In this document: in pieces, positions 1-6,173 of the stretch | Layout: each line of letters begins with the position of its first letter | Position numbering within the stretch: position 1 is the first letter of the stretch | Assembly (NCBI GenBank): GCA_018399395.1 | Contig: JAGYOI010000080.1 | Span: 1-6,389 of the forward strand | Source of the DNA: Prolixibacteraceae bacterium | GTDB lineage: Bacteria; Bacteroidota; Bacteroidia; Bacteroidales; Prolixibacteraceae | Direction of reading: 5' to 3' | Length of the DNA stretch: 6,389 nucleotides | Notes under the pieces: generated by a model | The model's input: only the letters and a program-made list of their open reading frames with translations | What the model was told of the DNA's origin: nothing | Databases searched by the model: none | Position numbers and translations under genes: made by a program

Positions 1-308
1 CGAAAGATGAGATAAAAAGCCAGATGGAATATTTCCAGAATTACATCAGGCGCTCATTACCAAAATCGCTGATTACAATTACCAACCTTGAAGATATGTA
101 CTTCAACACCGATGTTTTTAATTGTTTTGTTAATTATGTGAAGGGAAATAATCCTTACATCAAGTCAAGTGCTGTGATAGGTATGCGCGGAATGATGCAA
201 ATATTTTACAAAACATTTATAAAACTTACCGGGCGAAATATTATAGTTTGCAATACAAAAGAAGAAGCAATTGCAGAATTGGCTCATAAAGAATCAGTGT
301 TAGTTTAA
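1..308 (+). CDS. SpoIIAA-like (STAS-fold) protein, C-terminal part
   Basis: The frame is open from the first bases of the window, so the gene starts upstream; the ATG at 24 is probably an internal methionine. About 101 residues are visible before the TAA at 306-308. The pattern fits the C-terminal part of the SpoIIAA-like/STAS-fold family: a strand (SLITITNLEDMYF), a helix with conserved-looking NNPYIKSSAVIG, then MRGMMQIFYKTFIKLTGRNI and a final strand and helix (IIVCNTKEEAIAEL). In that family the corresponding stretch reads roughly 'pyvkksAvvG..g.......k.sGr...vf.t.eeAl.wL'. Complete members are small single-domain proteins, so perhaps 20-30 residues are missing. The biochemical role of the family is poorly known; some members bind lipids or partner proteins. 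A terminator follows 33 bases after the stop. The family call is from remembered pattern, not a search. Confidence 0.6.
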   Translation, partial: KDEIKSQMEYFQNYIRRSLPKSLITITNLEDMYFNTDVFNCFVNYVKGNNPYIKSSAVIGMRGMMQIFYKTFIKLTGRNIIVCNTKEEAIAELAHKESVLV

Positions 309-341
309 AGTCTTATGATTCGTTCCCCTTTTAGAATATGG

Positions 342-367
342 AGGCCGGTTTTATGCCGGCCTTTTTT
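342..367 (+). terminator. Rho-independent terminator of the SpoIIAA-like gene
   Basis: A perfect 7-bp GC-rich stem (AGGCCGG at 342-348, CCGGCCT at 356-362) with a 7-base loop is followed by a T run to 367. The polarity fits the plus strand only; on the minus strand the stem is not followed by T. The right arm also encodes the last residues of prmC, and the prmC stop codon (351-353) lies in the loop. Confidence 0.85.
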
Positions 368-1199
368 GCGCCCTTACAATTCGGTCGCGTCCATTGATGT
401 CTTTTATAACGATAGCATTAAACCCGTATTCCGATAGCAGTTCACATGTTGCTTTTCCGTAAGCTTCGTTTATTTCGAGCCATAAAACTCCATCGGTTGA
501 TAATGCTTTATGGGCAAAACCGGCAATGGCGTTGTAAAATATTAACGGATCGGAATTGGGTACGAAAAGGGCAGTATGGGGTTCATGTTTCAAGACGTTG
601 GGCTCCATCATATTTTTTTCTTTCTCGGTAATGTAAGGCGGGTTACTTACAATTATGTCGAATTTAGTGTTTGATGTGTGGTTTGACAGAATGTCATGTT
701 TAAAAAAAACAATGTTAACATTATTGATTTTTGCATTCTTTTTGGCCGTTTCAATCGCATTGGTTGATATGTCGCACGCGAGAACATGTGCATTGTTCAT
801 GTTTTTGGCCAGCGAAACCGCAATGCACCCGCTGCCTGTGCCAATGTCGAGAATATTTCCGTTGAATGAGGGATTTTCAGTTATAATATGTTGTACCAAT
901 TCTTCGGTTTCATTCCTTGGAATCAGGACATCGGGTGTAACTGAGAACTTTAATCCGTAAAATTCGGTTTCACCCAAAATATATTGAATGGGTTCATGTT
1001 GAAGTAAACGGTTAACAATCTTATTGATTTCTTTTTGCTTTTCATTTTCAATGACATCTGAAGCATGTATAATTAAATCGTGGGTGGAATATTTGAATAC
1101 GTGGCGAAAGATAATATTCACAAGGGCGTTTGATTCATTAAAAGGGTACGCGTTTGCCAGTTTTATCTTTATTTTGTTGATATAATCCCTGAGAAGCAT
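351..1199 (-). CDS. prmC: Peptide chain release factor N5-glutamine methyltransferase PrmC (HemK)
   Basis: PrmC transfers a methyl group from S-adenosylmethionine to the glutamine of the GGQ motif of release factors RF1 and RF2 in the cytosol, which speeds peptide release. The 282-residue protein has the family's usual length and layout. An N-terminal helical domain (about 1-90) for release-factor recognition is followed by IPRNETEEL (93-101), the SAM-binding glycine loop DIGTGSGC (118-125), an acidic residue after strand 2 (D143) and the catalytic NPPY motif (186-189) that holds the glutamine amide. A family-typical HEPHTAL segment (205-211) comes next. The start is ATG at 1197-1199, fitting the usual N-terminus; the upstream sequence has no Shine-Dalgarno. 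It is divergent from the rplM operon and convergent with the gene at 1-308. I could not find a convincing promoter for it in 1200-1260. No terminator for its own direction is visible. Confidence 0.95.
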   Translation of the reverse strand: MLLRDYINKIKIKLANAYPFNESNALVNIIFRHVFKYSTHDLIIHASDVIENEKQKEINKIVNRLLQHEPIQYILGETEFYGLKFSVTPDVLIPRNETEELVQHIITENPSFNGNILDIGTGSGCIAVSLAKNMNNAHVLACDISTNAIETAKKNAKINNVNIVFFKHDILSNHTSNTKFDIIVSNPPYITEKEKNMMEPNVLKHEPHTALFVPNSDPLIFYNAIAGFAHKALSTDGVLWLEINEAYGKATCELLSEYGFNAIVIKDINGRDRIVRAQKRPA

Positions 1200-1269
1200 G
1201 TGTTAAATTTTAAGGTGGCTAATATATTTATTTTAATTTAAGCTAAAAAACCTGATTTATACATCATTA

Positions 1270-1297
1270 TTTTGAAAAAAGCATTTGTTTTTCAAAA
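1270..1297. repeat. 10-bp AT-rich inverted repeat around the rplM -33 box
   Basis: TTTTGAAAAA (1270-1279) and TTTTTCAAAA (1288-1297) are perfect inverted copies separated by 8 bases. The spacer contains the TTTG -33 element (1284-1287), and the right arm fills the start of the promoter spacer. It lies between two divergent genes, so it cannot terminate either. It could be an operator, or simply an AT-rich promoter context. Confidence 0.5.
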
Positions 1298-1314
1298 AAA
1301 AGAAAATACTTTTG
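1284..1314 (+). promoter_or_regulatory. Bacteroidota-type promoter of the rplM-rpsI-rpsB-tsf operon
   Basis: TTTG at 1284-1287 is followed after 19 bases by TACTTTTG at 1307-1314, an exact match to the Bacteroidota -33/-7 pattern (TTTG, then TAnnTTTG). The spacer is A-rich. Transcription would begin near 1320, giving a 5' leader of roughly 165 bases before the rplM GTG codon. Confidence 0.8.
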
Positions 1315-1319
1315 CAGTC

Positions 1320-1484
1320 CCGATTAATTACGCACCTGCGGTGTGGTAATTTGTTGATTATTAAAAGCAACATAAAAGTTATAAGTAGCTGGATTTTATA
1401 ACTTTTTGAGCGGCAAATTACAGGCGACTCACCATAATAAAGCAGGGCGATTATTATGTAGGACATTTAAAACTTGTAATTCAA
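1320..1484 (+). promoter_or_regulatory. Structured 5' leader of rplM, likely ribosomal-protein autoregulatory RNA
   Basis: Several helices can be drawn by eye. H1: 1326-1336 pairs with 1340-1351 (11 bp including one G-U, one bulged G, 3-base loop). H2: 1374-1384 pairs with 1396-1406 (11 bp, perfect). H3: 1433-1440 pairs with 1451-1458 (8 bp, perfect). P3: 1416-1424 pairs with 1473-1481 (9 bp with one G-U), enclosing H3 and closing three bases before the GTG start. A competing small hairpin (1472-1476 with 1482-1486) covers the first two bases of the start codon. The H3 loop (1442-1449, GCAGGGCG) is complementary to the 5' arm and loop of H1 (1331-1339) with one bulged base. This architecture suits control of rplM translation, probably by uL13 or another operon product. 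The pairing is seen in the sequence; the function is inferred. Other bacterial groups have L13 leaders, but I cannot say whether this one matches a described family. Confidence 0.6.
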
Positions 1485-1940
1485 GTGGATACATTAAGTT
1501 ATAAAACCGTATCGGCCAACAAGGCCACTGTAAACAAAGAGTGGGTTGTGGTAGATGCCGAAGGACAGATTTTAGGTCGTTTGGCGAGTAAAGTTGCAAA
1601 TTTACTGAGAGGTAAACATAAGCCAAATTTTACCCCTCACGTTGATTGCGGCGATAATGTAATTGTTATCAATGCTGAAAAAGTAGTGTTAACCGGTAAA
1701 AAGATTACCGATAAGCAGTATGTGCGCCATTCAGGGTATCCCGGGGGTCAAACCTTCCAGAATCCCGAAGATATATTAAGTAAGTATCCTGAGCGTTTGG
1801 TAGAAAAAGCTGTAAAAGGCATGCTACCTAAAAATCGTTTGGGGAGTGTTCTTTTCCGCAACTTAAAAGTAGTTGTTGGTCCTGAACACAAATATGAGGC
1901 ACAAAAACCAAAAGTTATTGACTTAAACAGCATTAAATAA
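1485..1940 (+). CDS. rplM: 50S ribosomal protein L13 (uL13)
   Basis: uL13 is an early-assembling protein of the large ribosomal subunit that binds 23S rRNA. The 151-residue product matches the Bacteroidota form: an N-terminal MDTLSYKT, WVVVDAEGQILGRLAS (20-35), the rRNA-facing PHVDCGDNVIVINA (51-64), RHSGYPGG (81-88) and the family signature VKGMLPKNRLG (110-120). The start is a GTG at 1485. The frame is open back to a TGA at 1407, but that stretch has no ATG, and the GTG gives exactly the N-terminus expected for the family. There is no Shine-Dalgarno; a structured leader closes just before the start. The TAA overlaps the rpsI ATG by one base, implying translational coupling. It is the first gene of rplM-rpsI-rpsB-tsf. 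Confidence 0.97.
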   Translation: MDTLSYKTVSANKATVNKEWVVVDAEGQILGRLASKVANLLRGKHKPNFTPHVDCGDNVIVINAEKVVLTGKKITDKQYVRHSGYPGGQTFQNPEDILSKYPERLVEKAVKGMLPKNRLGSVLFRNLKVVVGPEHKYEAQKPKVIDLNSIK

Positions 1941-2326
1941 TGGATACAGTAAACGCATTAGGTAGAAGAAAAAGCGCTATTGCCCGTATTTATTTAACAG
2001 ATGGCAATGGTAAAATAACCATAAACAAGAGAGACCTGGAAACTTATTTTCCACAGAAGACTTTGCAGTATGTAGTAAAACAGCCACTAAACCTTTTAGA
2101 GGTTGCTGGTGATTACGACATCAAAGTAACCCTTGATGGTGGTGGTTTAAACGGTCAGGCTGAAGCTCTTCGTCTGGCAATTTCGAGAGCATTAGTGAAA
2201 ATTGATGCTGAAAACAAGCCCAAGTTGAAAAAAGCCGGGTTTATGACCCGCGACCCACGTGAAGTTGAACGTAAAAAACCGGGTCAGCCAAAAGCAAGGA
2301 AGCAATTCCAATTCTCGAAACGTTAA
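1940..2326 (+). CDS. rpsI: 30S ribosomal protein S9 (uS9)
   Basis: uS9 belongs to the small-subunit head, and its C-terminal tail reaches into the ribosomal P site to touch tRNA. The 128-residue protein shows the N-terminal ALGRRKSAIARIYL, the central signature LDGGGLNGQAEALRLAISRA (65-84), then FMTRDPREVERKKPGQPKAR and the invariant basic terminus ending in SKR. Its length is normal. The ATG at 1940 shares its A with the rplM stop codon (TAATG), the arrangement of stop-start coupled genes, so rplM and rpsI should be made in equal amounts. A gap of 107 bases with a hairpin element separates it from rpsB. Confidence 0.97.
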   Translation: MDTVNALGRRKSAIARIYLTDGNGKITINKRDLETYFPQKTLQYVVKQPLNLLEVAGDYDIKVTLDGGGLNGQAEALRLAISRALVKIDAENKPKLKKAGFMTRDPREVERKKPGQPKARKQFQFSKR

Positions 2327-2346
2327 TATTTATTGTCAAATCATAT

Positions 2347-2378
2347 TTTGTTTAGTATCTAAATCCGGCCGATTTTTG
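2347..2378 (+). promoter_or_regulatory. Possible internal promoter before rpsB
   Basis: TTTG (2347-2350) is followed after 20 bases by GATTTTTG (2371-2378), which matches TAnnTTTG at all fixed positions but the first. It would allow rpsB-tsf to be transcribed apart from rplM-rpsI, as in many bacteria. The -7 box overlaps the hairpin at 2371-2392, so the match may be coincidental. Confidence 0.3.
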
Positions 2379-2404
2379 TGCAAGCACAAATCTACCCCCG
2401 GATT
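2362..2404 (+). promoter_or_regulatory. Two-tier hairpin in the rpsI-rpsB gap, candidate rpsB leader element
   Basis: An outer 7-bp stem (AATCCGG 2362-2368 with CCGGATT 2398-2404) encloses an inner stem (TTTGTG 2375-2380 with CACAAA 2385-2390, loop CAAG), extended by G2371-C2392 and A2372-T2391 across a two-base bulge. The internal loop is asymmetric: CC on one side, TACCC on the other. No T run follows, so it is not an intrinsic terminator. It ends 29 bases before the rpsB ATG, a position suited to translational control or RNA processing between rpsI and rpsB. Confidence 0.5.
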
Positions 2405-2433
2405 GATAGGACAGAATGTAAACAAAAACAATT

Positions 2434-3252
2434 ATGCCAAAAGCACAATTTGAAGATTTATTGAAAGCTGGTGTCCATTTTGGTCACCTTAAGCGCAAAT
2501 GGAATCCGAACATGGCTCCTTATATTTTCATGGAGAAAAACGGAATCCACATTATCGACCTGCAAAAAACTTCAGTAAAAATGGACGAAGCTGCAAATGC
2601 ATTAAAGCAAATTGCCCGTTCAGGTCGTAAAATTCTTTTTGTAGCAACTAAGAAACAAGCGAAACAGTTGGTTGCAGATATCGTTGGAGAAACTGGTATG
2701 CCTTACGTAACTGAACGTTGGCCCGGTGGTATGTTGACTAACTTCCCTACGATCCGTAAGGCCGTTAAGAAAATGACCTCTATCGATAAATTGATGAAAG
2801 ATCCAAGTAGCTGGGGTAATCTTTCAAAACGTGAAAAGCTGCAAATTACCCGTAAGCGTGCAAAACTGAATAAAATGTTAGGGTCAATTGCTGATCTTAC
2901 CCGCTTGCCTGCTGCGTTATTTGTTGTTGACGTGATGAAAGAAAAAATTGCAGTTAGAGAAGCACAACGTTTAGGTATTCCTGTTTTTGCCATGGTCGAT
3001 ACAAACTCAAACCCTGAAGGAATTGACTTTGTTATTCCGGCAAATGACGATGCATCTGACTCGATCAAACTGATTGTTCAGGAAATGAGCGATGCAGTTG
3101 CTGAAGGTTTAGGTGAACGTAAAGTGGAGAAAGAAAAAGAAGCTGCTTCGAAAAAAGAAGCAAAACCAAAAGCAAAAAAATCAGCTGCTAAAAAAGCAAC
3201 ACCTGCAGAAGAGAAACCTGCGGAAGAAGCAAAAGAAGAAAAAGCTGAATAA
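2434..3252 (+). CDS. rpsB: 30S ribosomal protein S2 (uS2)
   Basis: uS2 joins the small subunit late and sits near the mRNA exit side. The 272-residue protein carries the family signatures LKAGVHFGHLKRKWNPNM (10-27), GIHIIDLQKT (37-46), VTERWPGGMLTNF (92-104) and VDTNSNPEGIDFVIPANDDA (188-207). The core ends near residue 228. Beyond it is a tail of about 44 residues made almost only of K, E, A, S and P; its first part is lysine-rich and its last part (about 258-272) glutamate-rich. Such tails vary between species and are probably disordered. The start region is A-rich (AAACAAAAACAATT before the ATG) without a Shine-Dalgarno. tsf follows after 35 bases, the usual rpsB-tsf pairing. Confidence 0.97.
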   Translation: MPKAQFEDLLKAGVHFGHLKRKWNPNMAPYIFMEKNGIHIIDLQKTSVKMDEAANALKQIARSGRKILFVATKKQAKQLVADIVGETGMPYVTERWPGGMLTNFPTIRKAVKKMTSIDKLMKDPSSWGNLSKREKLQITRKRAKLNKMLGSIADLTRLPAALFVVDVMKEKIAVREAQRLGIPVFAMVDTNSNPEGIDFVIPANDDASDSIKLIVQEMSDAVAEGLGERKVEKEKEAASKKEAKPKAKKSAAKKATPAEEKPAEEAKEEKAE

Positions 3253-3287
3253 ATTTATTTGTCAACCATCTCAAAAAAATCGAAATA

Positions 3288-4109
3288 ATGTCTATTTCTG
3301 CATCAGATGTAATGAAGTTGCGTAAAGCAACAGGTGCCGGTATGATGGATTGTAAAAAAGCCCTTACCGAAACCGATGGTGATTTTGACGCTGCTGTCCA
3401 AATCATCCGTGAAAAAGGTAAAGCAATTGCCAATAAACGTGCCGATCGTGAAGCTTCGGAAGGTGTGGCCCTTGCTAAAGTTAATGGTAATAAAGCAGGT
3501 ATCTTGGTGTTCAATTGCGAGACCGACTTCGTTGCTAAAAACGAAGGTTTTGTTGATTTAACAGCAAAAATGCTTGATACAGCTCTTGCAAGTGATGCTA
3601 AAACACTTGATGAGGTGAAAGCCCTGAAAATGGATGATGGACGTACCATCGAAGAACATGTAACTGAGCAAACCGGTATTATTGGCGAGAAACTCGAATT
3701 GGGTTATTTCGACATCATCGAGGCTGAAAGTGTTGTTGCATATATCCATCCGGGAAATAAACTGGCTACAATTGCTGGTTTCAATAAAGCGAATGTTGAT
3801 GGCCAAATGGCTAAAGACGTAGCTATGCAAATTGCTGCTATGAACCCGGTTGCTGTTGACAAAGACGGTGTTCCGGAAACAGTTGTTCAGCAGGAACTCG
3901 AAATTGCAAAAGAGAAATATCGACAGGAAGGAAAACCTGAAAATATGCTCGACAAAATTGCACAAGGTGCTTTGAATAAGTTTTTTAAAGAGAACACGTT
4001 GTTGAATCAGGCGTTTGTTAAAGATAACAAACAAACAATTCTTCAATACCTTCAAAGTGCAGATAAAGATTTAACGGTTCCTGAATTCAAACGTTACTCT
4101 TTAGACTAA
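3288..4109 (+). CDS. tsf: Translation elongation factor Ts (EF-Ts)
   Basis: EF-Ts is the nucleotide exchange factor that releases GDP from EF-Tu in the cytosol. The 273-residue protein has an N-terminal UBA-like domain with LRKATGAGMMDCKKAL (11-26) and KGKAIANKRADREASEGV (43-60). The EF-Tu-contacting motif TDFVAKN is at 79-85. YIHPGNKLATIAGF (152-165) and DVAMQIAAMNP (177-187) lie in the core, and the C-terminal module has GKPENMLDKIAQGALNKFF (215-233). Its length is close to that of other EF-Ts proteins. ATG at 3288 is preceded by an A-rich stretch and no Shine-Dalgarno. It is the last gene of the rplM operon; a strong terminator follows 24 bases after the stop. Confidence 0.97.
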   Translation: MSISASDVMKLRKATGAGMMDCKKALTETDGDFDAAVQIIREKGKAIANKRADREASEGVALAKVNGNKAGILVFNCETDFVAKNEGFVDLTAKMLDTALASDAKTLDEVKALKMDDGRTIEEHVTEQTGIIGEKLELGYFDIIEAESVVAYIHPGNKLATIAGFNKANVDGQMAKDVAMQIAAMNPVAVDKDGVPETVVQQELEIAKEKYRQEGKPENMLDKIAQGALNKFFKENTLLNQAFVKDNKQTILQYLQSADKDLTVPEFKRYSLD

Positions 4110-4133
4110 TAAGTATTTTATATTGATAAATAC

Positions 4134-4168
4134 AAGCCGATGTTCTGCAAAGAACATCGGCTTTTTTT
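4134..4168 (+). terminator. Strong Rho-independent terminator after tsf
   Basis: A perfect 13-bp stem (AAGCCGATGTTCT 4134-4146 with its inverse 4151-4163) is capped by a GCAA (GNRA-type) tetraloop and ends in a run of seven T (4162-4168). The stem also starts with AA on the left, so some reverse activity is possible, but no minus-strand gene points at it. Confidence 0.93.
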
Positions 4169-4200
4169 CGTTCTGATAATTAGAATTCCACTTATTAATC

Positions 4201-4208
4201 TAAATTTG
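4201..4208 (+). promoter_or_regulatory. Promoter -7 box of the tatA-antiporter-lolD unit
   Basis: TAAATTTG is an exact TAnnTTTG match, 33 bases after the tsf terminator and 19 bases before the tatA ATG. No clear TTG appears 19-21 bases upstream, so the -33 element is weak. Initiation near 4214 would give a very short leader. Confidence 0.55.
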
Positions 4209-4227
4209 TAGCTTAAACAGAAGATGT

Positions 4228-4497
4228 ATGTATACTTTATTCATAAGCGGACAGGAAATATTACTTGTAATGGCTTTGGTGCTCCTTTTATTTGGAGCAA
4301 AAGCTATACCCGATATTGCTAAAACATTGGGGAAAGGTGTTAATGAATTTCGTAAAGCTACTGATGATATTAAACGTGAATTTAACAGTCATTCATCAGA
4401 TATAAAAAAGAATATCAACGATGTGAGTGATTCAATAAAAAAGGAATCGGATAAGTTTAAAGATGATATTGAGAAATCGACCAAAACGGATGATTAA
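4228..4497 (+). CDS. tatA: Sec-independent translocase protein, TatA/TatB family
   Basis: TatA forms the pore-like assembly that moves folded proteins with twin-arginine signals across the inner membrane, together with TatC. The 89-residue product has the standard layout: a short N-terminal segment, one membrane helix (about 10-23, [14 protein letters not shown]), a hinge, and an amphipathic helix with [18 protein letters not shown] (27-44). These last features are typical of TatA. The remainder (about 45-89) is a highly charged, probably helical tail rich in D, K and S. A TatB role cannot be excluded. There is no tatC in the window. An ATG at 4224 is in another frame and gives no family match, so 4228 is the start. 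The TAA shares one base with the ATG of the antiporter gene (TAATG), so the two are probably translationally coupled. Confidence 0.88.
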   Translation: MYTLFISGQEILLVMALVLLLFGAKAIPDIAKTLGKGVNEFRKATDDIKREFNSHSSDIKKNINDVSDSIKKESDKFKDDIEKSTKTDD

Positions 4498-5504
4498 TGG
4501 AAAGTAGCCTGGTTAGTTTTGTGTATTTAGCTTTAGGGGTTGTATTGCTGGTATATAGCGGTGACTATCTGGTGAAAGGGGCTGCTGCTATTGCCAATCA
4601 TTTTAAAATATCATCGTTGGTAATTGGGTTAACGGTAGTTGCTTTTGGTACTTCGGCACCTGAACTTATCGTGAGCCTTGATGCTGCAGTGACCGGACAC
4701 CCTGAAATTGCCCTGGGTAATGTTATCGGTTCAAATATTGCCAACATCGCACTTGTGCTTGGGCTTACCGTACTTATATTACCTATGCCGGTAGCTCAAC
4801 AAACAATTAAGCGGAGTTGGCCAATTATGTTTGTTTCCGGAGTTGTACTATATCTAGCTATGCTGAACAACAGGGTTGGTCATGCCGAAGGCATATTCAT
4901 GTTTGCTGCGTTAATTCTTTTTATAATAAGCTCCATTAAGAGTTCGAAAATATTTCCGGTAAATATTCCCATTCCTAAACCTGCCAACAAATATCCTGTA
5001 TGGGCTTACTTCATTATGGTAATTATTGCCTCCGGCGGATTGGTCATTGGGTCACGGTTTTTGGTCAATGGTGCTTCATCGCTTGCGGCCGATCTTGGCG
5101 TGAGCGAACGTATTATTTCCATCTCTATTGTGGCCTTTGGTACCAGTTTGCCTGAACTTACAGCCTCTGTAATTGCTGCAATAAAAAAAGAAACCGACAT
5201 TTCAGTGGGGAATTTAGTCGGATCAAATATTTTTAATGTTTTTGCCGTAATTGGCATAACATCAAGTATTAAGGTTATCGATTTTAGTTTCTCTGAATTC
5301 CGGATTGACCTGTATTTTATGATGATTATTTTTATTTTATTGTTCTTTTTTATTGTGCCATGGAAACAAATACTCTCGAAACAAAATAATGGAAATGGTA
5401 TTGTGCAGCGATATAAAAATATAAACGAAAGCTTAATTACGCGGGTTGAAGGTGGAGTGTTATTTGCCTTGTATGTTGGCTATATCTTATTAATATTTAA
5501 ATAG
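4497..5504 (+). CDS. Calcium/sodium antiporter, CaCA family (YrbG-like)
   Basis: This is an inner-membrane exchanger of the Ca2+:cation antiporter family, expected to export Ca2+ (or another cation) in exchange for Na+ or H+. The 335-residue protein shows the diagnostic inverted duplication. Repeat 1 holds AFGTSAPEL (49-57) and [11 protein letters not shown] (74-84); repeat 2 holds AFGTSLPEL (213-221) and [11 protein letters not shown] (238-248). The ion-coordinating glutamates are E56 and E220. About ten hydrophobic segments are visible. Between the halves lies a short cytosolic-type loop with [11 protein letters not shown]. The C-terminus carries one additional hydrophobic segment (about 318-334) after a polar stretch (290-315), a modest extension for the family. 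The ATG overlaps the tatA stop by one base. Substrate identity is inferred from the family. Confidence 0.93.
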   Translation: MESSLVSFVYLALGVVLLVYSGDYLVKGAAAIANHFKISSLVIGLTVVAFGTSAPELIVSLDAAVTGHPEIALGNVIGSNIANIALVLGLTVLILPMPVAQQTIKRSWPIMFVSGVVLYLAMLNNRVGHAEGIFMFAALILFIISSIKSSKIFPVNIPIPKPANKYPVWAYFIMVIIASGGLVIGSRFLVNGASSLAADLGVSERIISISIVAFGTSLPELTASVIAAIKKETDISVGNLVGSNIFNVFAVIGITSSIKVIDFSFSEFRIDLYFMMIIFILLFFFIVPWKQILSKQNNGNGIVQRYKNINESLITRVEGGVLFALYVGYILLIFK

Positions 5505-5512
5505 AAAGCATT

Positions 5513-6166
5513 TTGATTCAGACTACAAACATAACCAAATCGTTTGGCTCCTTGCAGGTGTTGAAAGGTGTTAACTTGAACATTGAAAAAGGAAAAATAA
5601 TTTCGATTGTAGGTACCAGCGGTGCCGGAAAAACTACTTTGTTGCAAATTTTGGGCACCCTTAGCCGCCCAGATGACGGCAGCCTTATTATTGATGGCAA
5701 AAACCCCTTAAAAATGGGTGAGAAGGAATTGGCAGCTTTCCGTAACCAACACATTGGGTTCGTGTTTCAGTTTCATCATTTATTGCCTGAGTTTACTGCA
5801 TTTGAGAATGTTTGTATTCCCGGATTTATCGGGCAAAAACCAAAAGCTGAAGTAGAAGCCCGAGCTAACGAGCTTTTAAGTTTCCTTGGTCTTAACGACC
5901 GCCTCGACCATAAACCCAATGAACTTTCGGGTGGTGAAAAACAACGTGTGGCTGTTGCCCGCGCCCTAATCAATAACCCATCGGTTATTTTTGCCGATGA
6001 GCCAACCGGAAACCTTGACAGTAAGAATCAAAACGAATTACACGACTTGTTCTTCTCGTTGCGCGATGAATATGGGGTGACCCTGGTGATTGTTACCCAC
6101 GACCGTGACTTTGCTCAAATGAGCGATATGATTTTTGAAATCAAGGACGGAATGATTTTGAAATAG
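5513..6166 (+). CDS. lolD: ABC transporter ATP-binding protein, LolD type
   Basis: This is the ATPase subunit of an ABC system of the LolD/MacB/FtsE group; LolD powers release of lipoproteins from the inner membrane for transfer to the outer membrane. The 217-residue protein has the full set of motifs: Walker [10 protein letters not shown] (34-42), Q-loop Q86 in [18 protein letters not shown], signature LSGGEKQ (138-144), Walker B VIFADE (158-163), D-loop GNLDS (166-170) and switch histidine H196 in VTHD. The start is TTG at 5513. The frame upstream is closed by a TAA at 5498-5500 and has no ATG, and TTG gives the [20 protein letters not shown] opening expected of homologs. It begins eight bases after the antiporter stop, so it is co-transcribed. 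No permease gene (LolC/LolE type) is in the window, so assignment to LolD rather than a sister group rests on sequence style. Confidence 0.88.
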   Translation: MIQTTNITKSFGSLQVLKGVNLNIEKGKIISIVGTSGAGKTTLLQILGTLSRPDDGSLIIDGKNPLKMGEKELAAFRNQHIGFVFQFHHLLPEFTAFENVCIPGFIGQKPKAEVEARANELLSFLGLNDRLDHKPNELSGGEKQRVAVARALINNPSVIFADEPTGNLDSKNQNELHDLFFSLRDEYGVTLVIVTHDRDFAQMSDMIFEIKDGMILK

Positions 6167-6173
6167 GCTTGCT

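Noticed and set aside
446..960. Plus-strand open frames inside prmC (446-631 and 655-960)
   Set aside because: They are antisense shadows of a clearly coding gene with all PrmC motifs and show no family signature of their own.
1219..1246. Candidate minus-strand promoter for prmC (TATATTAG)
   Set aside because: One mismatch to TAnnTTTG at a key position and no TTG at the -33 spacing; AT-rich sequence gives such matches easily.
1374..1407. H2 of the rplM leader as an intrinsic terminator or attenuator
   Set aside because: The stem is perfect and followed by a T or two, but it is AT-rich with an 11-base loop, and the U tract is mostly used up in the stem, so termination would be poor; a structural role is more likely.
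1257..1466. 69-residue minus-strand frame in the prmC-rplM divergent region
   Set aside because: It lies opposite the rplM promoter and structured leader, is of low complexity (poly-F and K stretches) and has no motif.
3188..4055. Minus-strand frames opposite rpsB and tsf (3188-3649, 3558-4055)
   Set aside because: Long only because of codon bias on the opposite strand; the sense strand encodes intact S2 and EF-Ts.
4224..4227. ATG at 4224 as the start of tatA
   Set aside because: It is in a different frame from the TatA protein; the ATG at 4228 gives the family N-terminus and membrane helix.
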